From contig CAZCZY010000075.1 in assembly GCA_964503525.1 (NCBI GenBank), forward strand, positions 1 to 16,886: 16,886 nt of DNA. Direction: 5' to 3'. The stretch is from CAZCZY01 sp964503525 (GTDB taxonomy: Bacteria > Patescibacteriota > JAUYIX01). The notes below the pieces were generated by a model. It worked only from the letters and a program-made list of their open reading frames with translations. It searched no databases and was not told the origin of the DNA. The translations under genes and the position numbers were made by a program. Of this stretch, positions 8,760 to 15,312 are shown piece after piece; the first letter of the stretch is position 1, and each line of letters begins with the position of its first letter.

Positions 8760-8792
8760 AAAAAAAGAGCCCTAGCAGTTTTGCTAAGGCTC
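8760..8792 (-). terminator. Rho-independent terminator of thyX
   Basis: Read on the minus strand, the stem GAGCC/GGCTC continues into TAGCA/TGCTA across one mismatched pair, with a four-base loop (8778-8781), and is followed by seven T (plus-strand A-run 8760-8766). It lies about 33 bp after the thyX stop. On the plus strand no T-run follows, so it would end the S41 gene transcript less well. Confidence 0.88.
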
Positions 8793-8824
8793 GGATGAGG
8801 GGTCTGGTTTTACGCTTGCCCGAG

Positions 8825-10462
8825 TTATCTCTGCAAGGGCGCTTCGATTGAGGGGTGCGTCACGCGCGGCTCAATGAATTCCCGCAGATACGGGAAGCGC
8901 TGCATGGCTTGCTCGAACATTTCGTATGCGGCGGCGCGATACGAGAAATGCCCACCAACGCCGGTCCGTAGCTCCGAGATATAGACAAGCTCGGCCGGAT
9001 CCATCTTGTACAAGCGCCGCCGCCGTGTTGCTAGGGGCAGCACGTACAGCGCCTCATAAGGATGGTCGTCCGACAGAGACCGAAACGTCGCGTGCGATTG
9101 TTCGACTTGAGAGACCATGAGATCTCGCACGTGCGTCAGCTCTGGTTCATCCAAGATCGACGGGATTTCGTAGCCACAAGTGACTCCGAGATCCTGACGT
9201 GTCTGGATGCATCGGCGATGCCGTTTGAGATCGCGATCCGCGCCGATGTCCACGCACAGGTCAAACGTCAGTGAGTACTCGCCACGGAACAGCCGCAGCA
9301 ACTCGTCGTGCTTGTCGCGTTCGCTAAAGAGTGCTTTCCAGACCTCTATTTGATCCGCGTCGCTCATGCGATTTTGCACAAACGAAATGAGCTGGCGATA
9401 GGGGAGGTTAGACACCCAGTAGAGCGCCGTTGCGATCGTTTCCCGGTAGTAGCCGGCGCTTCGGTCTACGAGATCAACCCGCTTGATCTCGCTGGGCGCT
9501 GGGCGGTATTCGTCCTTGAGTAGATCTCGCGCAATCTCGGCTAGACGTGCGCGGGTTCGCTCAAGGTAGTTGTCCGGTGTGAGGTACTTGGCAAGAGTTG
9601 GTGCCGCGCCAACGTCTGGAAAAACCTGGTCGAGGACCTCATTGTGAATTCGCACAAGGATGTCCTTCATGGCGTGGATAGCGAGGCTAGCATCATGGAA
9701 AGGCACGAGGGCCCTATCCTCACGTGTAGCAAGATCTTTTGTGGCAGCCATGAGATAACGGGAGATCTGTTCGCGTGGCCAGTTTAGAGCGCCTTCTTTG
9801 CAGGCCGTTGCCATGTACTCGCCAAGCAAGCGAATCTCTGCAAACCGACTCGCGAGGAGCCGCTGAATCTGTCGCTCGAGTGTCCGGATTGACGTGATCT
9901 GGCTGATGTTCGTCTTAGTTGCCATTGGCAGGAGATACCGAGCAACGTCAAAGGCTCTGGCGATCAATGCGCGGTCGTAATCACCCTGCTTCATGCCTTC
10001 CGGTTTTGGATTCTGAATGCACAGGTACTCAAATGTCTGTTGGGAAACTTGGTGGTACGTCGCATACATACCTTGCATCGTCTCGTGGTAGCTGGCAATC
10101 CGCACCTCGTCAGTCCAGTTCGGTGGCACCCAGTAATTGGGCTTGGAGAAGTCCTGATACCGAGTAGATTGCTCTTGACCATCCCAGAGCTGCTCGTCCT
10201 CAAGCTCCTCCGCAGTCAGCTGCGAAAACTGTTCAACGGCTACCGTGGGATGACCGCAATCCGCAATCGACTTGTGTCCGTACTGAAAGTAATACGTATC
10301 GAGGAAGTTCTGCGCCTTGCCGGCAGCAGCTGCGGCACTTTGCCTGTGGATCCACTCAATGGATTCTTGCTTAGTATCTGAGGAACGACTGCATCGCACG
10401 GTACTAAACGCATCGACCTCGGGTGTTAGTCCCAAAATCGCGGTTACCTTTGGTTCGCCCAT
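8825..10462 (-). CDS. thyX: Double-domain FAD-dependent thymidylate synthase (ThyX)
   Basis: This protein probably makes dTMP from dUMP using FAD/NADPH and methylene-tetrahydrofolate. It is 545 residues, about twice a usual ThyX, and contains two Thy1-like halves. The N-half has YGHKSIAD (61-68), QEQSTRYQ (96-103, the end of the ThyX signature), ARYLLPMATKTN (174-185) and RFAEIR (206-211). The C-half has KRHRR (413-417, the start of the signature), YVLPLATR (473-480) and ELVYISELR (491-499). So the RHR and S-x-RY parts that are continuous in classical ThyX fall in different halves. Unlike most neighbours it has a clear SD (AAAGGG) and higher GC (four sampled 60-base lines at 57-62%, against 42-48% in sampled lines of other genes), which suggests transfer. 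The family call is firm; activity is inferred. Confidence 0.85.
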   Translation of the reverse strand: MGEPKVTAILGLTPEVDAFSTVRCSRSSDTKQESIEWIHRQSAAAAAGKAQNFLDTYYFQYGHKSIADCGHPTVAVEQFSQLTAEELEDEQLWDGQEQSTRYQDFSKPNYWVPPNWTDEVRIASYHETMQGMYATYHQVSQQTFEYLCIQNPKPEGMKQGDYDRALIARAFDVARYLLPMATKTNISQITSIRTLERQIQRLLASRFAEIRLLGEYMATACKEGALNWPREQISRYLMAATKDLATREDRALVPFHDASLAIHAMKDILVRIHNEVLDQVFPDVGAAPTLAKYLTPDNYLERTRARLAEIARDLLKDEYRPAPSEIKRVDLVDRSAGYYRETIATALYWVSNLPYRQLISFVQNRMSDADQIEVWKALFSERDKHDELLRLFRGEYSLTFDLCVDIGADRDLKRHRRCIQTRQDLGVTCGYEIPSILDEPELTHVRDLMVSQVEQSHATFRSLSDDHPYEALYVLPLATRRRRLYKMDPAELVYISELRTGVGGHFSYRAAAYEMFEQAMQRFPYLREFIEPRVTHPSIEAPLQR

Positions 10463-10471
10463 GGTCTTTTG

Positions 10472-10477
10472 CCCTTT
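10472..10477 (-). promoter_or_regulatory. Shine-Dalgarno sequence of thyX
   Basis: AAAGGG on the minus strand lies nine bases before the ATG at 10460-10462. It fixes the start and contrasts with rplI, atpG, atpD and atpC, which have no visible SD. A TTGACA further upstream on the same strand (10490-10495) lacks a matching -10. Confidence 0.6.
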
Positions 10478-10570
10478 CTAATTGTGTAGTGTCAAGGAAC
10501 GGATCGCATACCGTACCAGATTGATGTAGCGCGAACAAACACGGTTGTTTTATAGCTATTTTTGGGCGGC

Positions 10571-10599
10571 TTGACCCTGGCAGACCACTTGTCTATAGT
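10571..10599 (+). promoter_or_regulatory. Sigma-70-type promoter of rplI, near-leaderless
   Basis: TTGACC (10571-10576) and TATAGT (10594-10599) are spaced by exactly 17 bp, each one mismatch from consensus. The ATG of rplI begins at 10608, only eight bases after the -10, so transcription should start within about two bases of the start codon. No SD precedes the ATG, which fits a leaderless mRNA. Confidence 0.75.
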
Positions 10600-10607
10600 G
10601 CCCAGGC

Positions 10608-11075
10608 ATGTCAAAAAAAACCGTTAAGGTACTACTTAAAAAAGACATTCTCAACTTTGGCCACGTCGGCGAGATAAAGACGGCAGCCCTGGGGTTTGCG
10701 CGAAATTTTATATTACCGCAGGGTTTTGGCAGTATTGCAACCCCAGAAATTGTTGCTGCTCACGAGGCCTCGCTCAAGAACGAAAAAGATTCTCAGGCTA
10801 AATCGACCGCCTCGGCCAAAACGACTGCCGATAAATTGACTGGTAAGGTAATTACATTACGTGTCAAAGCGGGCGAAAAAGGGAAATTATTTGGTTCAGT
10901 GACGCGTGATGATGTTGCTCAGGCGCTTAAAGATCAGCACTCTGTAAAAGTGGATGCAAAAGCAGTGCTACTCGATCAGCCCATCAAAACTCTTGGGAAG
11001 CACCAAGTTAACGTCGCCTTTGGATCAAAAGTCACGTCGGCAGTCACCATTCAGATCGTCAGCGCCAAAAGCTAG
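10608..11075 (+). CDS. rplI: 50S ribosomal protein bL9
   Basis: This 155-residue protein is bL9 of the large ribosomal subunit, which binds 23S rRNA near the L1 stalk and helps keep reading frame. The N-terminal domain shows VKVLLKKDILNFGHVGEIKT and the conserved AALGFARNFILPQGF segment. A long charged helix follows (about residues 45-85, rich in K, A and E), then the C-terminal domain with GKLFGSVTRDDVAQAL and a strand-rich end. The length is close to the usual 148. The start is fixed by the promoter 8 bp upstream and the canonical N-terminus. It stands alone on the plus strand, divergent from thyX (145 bp gap) and convergent with rpmA. Some CPR groups are reported to lack bL9, so its presence helps narrow the lineage. 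Confidence 0.95.
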   Translation: MSKKTVKVLLKKDILNFGHVGEIKTAALGFARNFILPQGFGSIATPEIVAAHEASLKNEKDSQAKSTASAKTTADKLTGKVITLRVKAGEKGKLFGSVTRDDVAQALKDQHSVKVDAKAVLLDQPIKTLGKHQVNVAFGSKVTSAVTIQIVSAKS

Positions 11076-11114
11076 TACCGAATGGCTAACGCCGAGCGGC
11101 TACCGTCGGGATGT

Positions 11115-11474
11115 TTATTTCTTAGCGGCCGTTGTGGCCGCTTTTTTTGACGCCGCACTAGTAGGCTTACTAACAGGCTTTGCGCTTTTATTTGCAGAAA
11201 CCGCATCCACGTCAACGCGCGTTCGCCGCTGCAACCTTCCATCAAAACCGAGGCGCTTTAATTTAGAAAAACTTACCCGACCACCCGTCGCCGCATGAAT
11301 CGTGTGATCTTTTCCTAAAAATGTGTTTGCGCCGGGGAAAAATCGCGTGCCACGCTGTCGGACAATAATCGCACCAATTCCAACAAGCTGTCCACCAAAA
11401 ATTTTTACGCCCAGTCGCTGTGATTGACTATCACGAACATTTGTTGTTGACCCACCTGATTTTTTATGCGCCAT
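11115..11474 (-). CDS. rpmA: 50S ribosomal protein bL27
   Basis: This 119-residue protein is bL27, whose N-terminal tail reaches the peptidyl-transferase centre. It begins MAHKKSGGST, so there is no cleavable Firmicutes-type extension, and continues with NVRDSQSQRLGVKIFGG, IIVRQRGTRF, PGANTFLGKDHTI and GGRVSF. The usual protein is about 85 residues; this one carries a tail of about 34 residues rich in Lys, Ala, Ser and Thr. The last codons coincide with the terminator of the convergent rplI gene. It begins 38 bp after the methyltransferase stop and may be co-transcribed. A TAATGT (11483-11488, minus strand) eight bases before the ATG could be a -10, but I see no -35. The usual partner rplU (bL21) is not adjacent. 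Confidence 0.95.
   Translation of the reverse strand: MAHKKSGGSTTNVRDSQSQRLGVKIFGGQLVGIGAIIVRQRGTRFFPGANTFLGKDHTIHAATGGRVSFSKLKRLGFDGRLQRRTRVDVDAVSANKSAKPVSKPTSAASKKAATTAAKK
11124..11148 (+). terminator. Rho-independent terminator of rplI, inside rpmA
   Basis: A perfect 7-bp stem AGCGGCC (11124-11130) / GGCCGCT (11136-11142) with a 5-base loop runs into seven T (11142-11148), ideal for a plus-strand terminator 48 bp after the rplI stop. It lies wholly within the last codons of rpmA on the other strand, where it encodes KKAATTAAK. The minus strand lacks a T-run here. Confidence 0.9.
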
Positions 11475-11512
11475 GATTCTTTACATTACGATTTAAACCA
11501 TTTGCCTTATTT

Positions 11513-12829
11513 CTATATCTTCACCAGCCGAACAACTTCCCGCCGTACTATCTGATCTTGTCGTTCGTATATAAGGGTTTGACGTGGAGTGATCCGCGCC
11601 GACGTTACTAATGAAGAAGGCAGTAACGGGTCTACACGGTATCCAAGAGAGGGGAGTTCGTCAAGAAGGGGCGCAAAAACGTCACCAGAGGTCGTTTTAA
11701 GGACTGGCAGGGTCGCGACAATGCGGCCATTTGGGACCAATGCGTCGCGGGCTTTTTCCAGCGTACCCACCCAGAGTTCTGCAATGTTTTTAGCAACTTT
11801 TTCTGCCTCGGCCGGTGGCATTGGTTTTGATTGTGGGGGTCCGAGCATTCCCTCAGATACAATTGCGTCTAGGAGAGGACCATTTTTTGCAGGGCCCTTC
11901 CCAAGTAACGAACCAAAATCTTTTGCATCGGCGATAAATATTTCTTGGGCCATCGCGTCGGGAGTCGTGGTAAGTAGAGCTGGGTATTTTGTTCGTAACC
12001 ACTGCATATTTTTTTGCGCATGTGCGATTTGCTCCGCGGAATTATCAGAGCCACTGACGGCTAGGCCTTGCAATAACCCTTCCTGGACGACGGTGCCGAT
12101 TCCTACAAATGGATCGTGCACCCGGCCACCAGTCGGTACAAGCGCAAGATTAAGCAACATCTGTGCAAGTTTTGGAGGGAGCGAACCCACGCGCGGGTCA
12201 CGCGCCGGTCGACCATAATCGCGCTCTGAGTAGGCTTCAAAATCCTGGACCGCCACAGTATATCCACGCACAATCGCGTTGTTGGTGAGCAGTAAAGTGA
12301 TTTCTACGCCATCCGGTCGCAACAATTTATTTTTGCGGACAACAACACTGCTGAGATCGGATGAATTTCCTCGAACCGCCACATATCGCGTAGAACGTTT
12401 ACGTGCCTTAAAATAATTTTTTATCTCGAGGCCCTGTTGGTGCACCAATTGCCCCAGATTATCTCGGGTACTCGCCGTAATAAGTGGCGCATATACAGAA
12501 ATGCCAAAGGTCCAGCGACCCTCCTTTTTGTCTGCATACTCGCGGGCAATCGTGTCGCCTTTAAGTAGCTCTACTACTTGTGCTTTAAATTCTGTTTGGT
12601 GGCGTAATGGTAATTGATCATCTAACCGAACAATCTTGATCGTTCCACCCAGAATATTGAGCAGGGCCTGTGGATTACTTATTTCTGACTCGACGTTGAG
12701 GATTAGCTCGTGGGATGCCAAGCGGAAGGGTTCGTACCTGATTTGGCGCGTTTTTAAGACACTGACGACTTCTGCCAATGCTAAATCGGATTGTCTACCA
12801 AGTATAAAAAGAAATCTATTTTTAATCAT
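11513..12829 (-). CDS. THUMP-domain Trm11-like RNA methyltransferase
   Basis: This 438-residue protein resembles Trm11/TrmG10 enzymes, which methylate guanosine N2 in tRNA using SAM. About residues 60-190 form a THUMP-like RNA-binding region. The bridge has SERDYGRPARDPRVGSLPPKL (201-221), a hallmark of the Trm11 group. Motif I of the Rossmann methyltransferase is HDPFVGIGT (238-246), and SGSDNS (259-264) is the acidic SAM-ribose strand. Where Trm11 enzymes have the catalytic D-P-P-Y, this protein has DAIVSEGMLGPP (321-332), so catalysis or the target may differ. The C-terminus ends with YERQDQIVRREVVRLVK (421-437). The start ATG lies 32 bp from the divergent plus-strand gene at 12862, in an AT-rich gap. 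The substrate is unknown; the family call is firm. Confidence 0.8.
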   Translation of the reverse strand: MIKNRFLFILGRQSDLALAEVVSVLKTRQIRYEPFRLASHELILNVESEISNPQALLNILGGTIKIVRLDDQLPLRHQTEFKAQVVELLKGDTIAREYADKKEGRWTFGISVYAPLITASTRDNLGQLVHQQGLEIKNYFKARKRSTRYVAVRGNSSDLSSVVVRKNKLLRPDGVEITLLLTNNAIVRGYTVAVQDFEAYSERDYGRPARDPRVGSLPPKLAQMLLNLALVPTGGRVHDPFVGIGTVVQEGLLQGLAVSGSDNSAEQIAHAQKNMQWLRTKYPALLTTTPDAMAQEIFIADAKDFGSLLGKGPAKNGPLLDAIVSEGMLGPPQSKPMPPAEAEKVAKNIAELWVGTLEKARDALVPNGRIVATLPVLKTTSGDVFAPLLDELPSLGYRVDPLLPSSLVTSARITPRQTLIYERQDQIVRREVVRLVKI

Positions 12830-12861
12830 TATTTAATAATTGATAGTGCAGGATATGTGGG

Positions 12862-13446
12862 ATGAGCACCCTATTTGGGATGAAAAAAATCCCCTGGCAA
12901 ACCCTAACACTAGTCGCAAGCCTTGTCGCGCTGGCTTGTGGCGGTTTTTTTGCCGGGTATCAATGGCCCAGAGACCCCCCAGCTATTGAGATCGCCACAA
13001 CCCCGGAGCAAGCGGAGCTCAAGTTGGCCCTGGCCAGTGGCAATGTAACTGGCCACGCTCCTGCAACTAGCACCCTCATGCTTGGTGAAACAGTCGTAAA
13101 TTCTGATCAGGACTTTTCTGTACCGCTTGATGCAATTTTGCCGCTCAAATGGTGGGGTGAGGGGTGGGCTGTAATTTTGGATCTGCCTAAGGACCTGGCG
13201 ATACTAAATGATGTGACCAACGAGGAGGCTGCCTCAGACACGTCGAGCGTGTCAGATGCGTCGGGCGCGGCCAGTAAAAGTACGCCTCAAGGTAATTTTG
13301 TCGCGAGTAAAAGCGGAACAAAATATCATCCTATCGAAGGCTGCAGTTTTGCCGACCGCATCAAGCCAGAAAACAAAATTTATTTTTCAACCGAAAAGGA
13401 GGCTCAAGCCGCGGGCTACGAACCGTCAACCTGTCTAACTAAATAA
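12862..13446 (+). CDS. Exported hypothetical protein with C-terminal His/Cys metal-binding-like module
   Basis: I cannot name this 194-residue protein. Residues 10-33 form one hydrophobic helix, so it is probably membrane-anchored with the rest outside. A middle segment (about 40-115) has short strands and no known motif. A Ser/Ala/Asp-rich linker (about 120-145) follows. The last 45 residues carry KYHPIEGC (154-161), NKIYFSTEKEA (171-181) and AGYEPSTC (184-191). This layout, with H156, C161 and C191, matches the small Ada-N-terminus-like metal-binding module often found at the ends of secreted bacterial proteins. The start at 12862 has AGGA eight bases upstream; an alternative ATG at 12880 would remove six residues and keep the membrane helix. 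It converges with atpC, leaving a 3-bp gap. The function is unknown. Confidence 0.7.
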   Translation: MSTLFGMKKIPWQTLTLVASLVALACGGFFAGYQWPRDPPAIEIATTPEQAELKLALASGNVTGHAPATSTLMLGETVVNSDQDFSVPLDAILPLKWWGEGWAVILDLPKDLAILNDVTNEEAASDTSSVSDASGAASKSTPQGNFVASKSGTKYHPIEGCSFADRIKPENKIYFSTEKEAQAAGYEPSTCLTK

Positions 13447-13449
13447 GCG

Positions 13450-13845
13450 CTACGGCTTTTTGACTTGCAATCGTGCGCGTACGTTGGTTAATTCTTGGCG
13501 TGCAGCACGTAACTCAATTAAAGATAACTGTGGACTCTTAAGTACGTTTAGTAGGCGCTCTTGCTCAGCGCGCGCTTTGTCGATGTCTACAGCCTCTATC
13601 GGCAACGCTTCATCCACCAAGACGCTGACGACATTATTATTGACCTCTATCGAGCCGCTCGTGGAGACCAACCTAATCTCCTTATCTTTACTTCGGTATC
13701 TAATTAAGCCGGGCCGCACCACTGATAAGAGGGGAATGTGGTTGCTGAGAATTCCGGTTTGTCCTTCTGAAGTTGTTACCACTAGTTCATCGACTTTTTC
13801 GTCGACTACTACTTTTTCTATTGTAATAATTTTAAGACGAAACAC
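13450..13845 (-). CDS. atpC: F1 ATP synthase epsilon subunit
   Basis: This 131-residue protein is the epsilon subunit of the F1 central stalk, which couples rotation to the c-ring and can inhibit ATP hydrolysis. The N-terminal beta-barrel is shown by FRLKIITIEKVV, then TTSEGQTGILSNHIPLLSVVRPG, with the conserved G-x-x-G-I-L-x-x-H-x-P pattern. The C-terminal helical hairpin is present, containing DIDKARAEQERL and ELRAARQELTNVRARL. The start is GTG at 13843-13845, nine bases after the atpD stop; no ATG gives a better N-terminus and no SD is visible, so translation probably depends on coupling. It is the last gene of the operon and ends 3 bp from the stop of the convergent plus-strand gene, with no clear terminator. 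Confidence 0.93.
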   Translation of the reverse strand: MFRLKIITIEKVVVDEKVDELVVTTSEGQTGILSNHIPLLSVVRPGLIRYRSKDKEIRLVSTSGSIEVNNNVVSVLVDEALPIEAVDIDKARAEQERLLNVLKSPQLSLIELRAARQELTNVRARLQVKKP

Positions 13846-13854
13846 GTGTAGCGA

Positions 13855-15285
13855 CTATTTCCGCGTTGCCACTACTTCGTCGATGCCGCCCTTTAGATAA
13901 AACGCATCTTCTGACAACGCATCGTGTTTGCCTTCTAATATTTCAGCAAACCCACGTACCGTATCCGCACGCGGCACATATTTTCCGGGCGAACCAGTAA
14001 ACACTTCCGCCACGGAGAAGGGCTGTGACAAAAAGCGTTGAATTTTTCTGGCACGCGAGACAATTAGTTTGTCTTCTGGACTCAACTCTTCGATACCCAA
14101 AATTGCGATAATATCTTGAAGCTCTTTGTAGCGCTGTAAAATTTTCTGTACATCCCGGGCGACGCGGTAATGTTCCTCGCCTACAATCGTCGGATCCAAA
14201 ACCGTCGAGGTTGAATCTAGCGGATCTACAGCAGGATAAATCCCAAGTTCGGCCAAGGCACGGGACAACACAATTGTTGAATCCAAATGCGTAAAGGTTG
14301 TTGCCGGTGCTGGATCCGTTAAATCGTCAGCGGGTACGTATACCGCCTGGACTGACGTGATCGAGCCTTGTTTGGTTGACGTAATGCGTTCTTGCAAATC
14401 ACCCATTTCTTTAGCCAGAGTAGGTTGATAGCCCACCGCCGACGGAAGGCGGCCAAGCAAAGCTGAGACTTCTGCACCTGCTTGAGTAAACCTAAAAATA
14501 TTATCAACAAAAAGCAGCACATCTTTTTTGGCCACATCGCGGAAATGTTCTGCCATCGTTAGACCGCTGAGCGCCACTCTAAAACGTGCTCCTGGTGGCT
14601 CGTTCATTTGACCAAAAACCAGCGCAGTATTTTTGATTACGCCGGACTCTTTCATTTCTTCGTACAAGTCATTGCCCTCGCGCGAACGCTCACCAACGCC
14701 GGCGAAAACAGAAAAACCACCGTGCTTGGTCGCAATATTGTGGATCAACTCTTGGATTAGGACCGTTTTTCCGACACCTGCACCACCAAACAGCCCAGTC
14801 TTACCACCTTTAACAAACGGTGCGATCAAATCAATTACCTTGATGCCGGTTTCAAAAATTTCAATTTGTGTGGACTGCTCAGAAAATTTTGGAGCGGCGC
14901 GATGAATCGGCGCGTGCGCACTTGCCTTGAGTGCGGGCAGTCCATCAATTGGTTCACCGAGGACATTAAACATGCGCCCCATCGTTACCTCACCAACCGG
15001 TACAGAAATTGGCTTGCCAGTACCGATCACTTCTGCCTCACGCGTAAGTCCTTCTGTGCTACCCAATGCAATAGTGCGAACACGCTTGCCACCCAAATGT
15101 TGCTGCGTCTCCAAGACAAGTCGCCGTGTTGTACCGGCATCAACCGCGATCATCACTTCCAGGGCATCATGTAAGCCAGGAACGTCTTGGGTAAATTCCA
15201 CGTCAACGACCGGTCCGATGACTTGTTTGACTAATCCTTTATTTGCAGCAGAGATTGTTTTTGCAGTTGAGATTGTTTGGGCCAT
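13855..15285 (-). CDS. atpD: F1 ATP synthase beta subunit
   Basis: This 476-residue protein is the catalytic beta subunit. It has the N-terminal barrel (VKQVIGPVVDVEF, 19-31), the Walker A loop GGAGVGKT (167-174), GERSREG (198-204) with the catalytic glutamate E199, the Walker B strand LLFVDN (257-262), and SALLGRLPSAVGYQP in the catalytic region. The DELSEED lever appears as EELSPED, an accepted variant. The N-terminus is about 15 residues longer than many homologues and rich in Ala, Ser and Thr. All key residues are present, so it should be active. The ATG at 15283-15285 follows atpG by 27 bp of AT-rich sequence without an SD. Confidence 0.98.
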   Translation of the reverse strand: MAQTISTAKTISAANKGLVKQVIGPVVDVEFTQDVPGLHDALEVMIAVDAGTTRRLVLETQQHLGGKRVRTIALGSTEGLTREAEVIGTGKPISVPVGEVTMGRMFNVLGEPIDGLPALKASAHAPIHRAAPKFSEQSTQIEIFETGIKVIDLIAPFVKGGKTGLFGGAGVGKTVLIQELIHNIATKHGGFSVFAGVGERSREGNDLYEEMKESGVIKNTALVFGQMNEPPGARFRVALSGLTMAEHFRDVAKKDVLLFVDNIFRFTQAGAEVSALLGRLPSAVGYQPTLAKEMGDLQERITSTKQGSITSVQAVYVPADDLTDPAPATTFTHLDSTIVLSRALAELGIYPAVDPLDSTSTVLDPTIVGEEHYRVARDVQKILQRYKELQDIIAILGIEELSPEDKLIVSRARKIQRFLSQPFSVAEVFTGSPGKYVPRADTVRGFAEILEGKHDALSEDAFYLKGGIDEVVATRK

Positions 15286-15312
15286 GTTAAGAAAATTTAA
15301 AGTCTAGAAATT

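Noticed and set aside
10490..10495. TTGACA on the minus strand upstream of thyX as its -35 box
   Set aside because: No acceptable -10 lies at 16-18 bp spacing (the 17-bp position reads GCAAAA), so it is not called as a promoter.
11589..12218. Long plus-strand open frame opposite the methyltransferase gene (209 codons)
   Set aside because: It is antisense to a gene with clear family motifs, has Ser/Arg/Pro-rich shadow composition and matches no recognisable domain. Other antisense frames in the window were dismissed for the same reason.
13440..13457. AAGC/GCTT with following T's as a terminator for the plus-strand gene at 12862-13446
   Set aside because: The stem is only four base pairs with a mismatch beyond, which is too weak to support a call.
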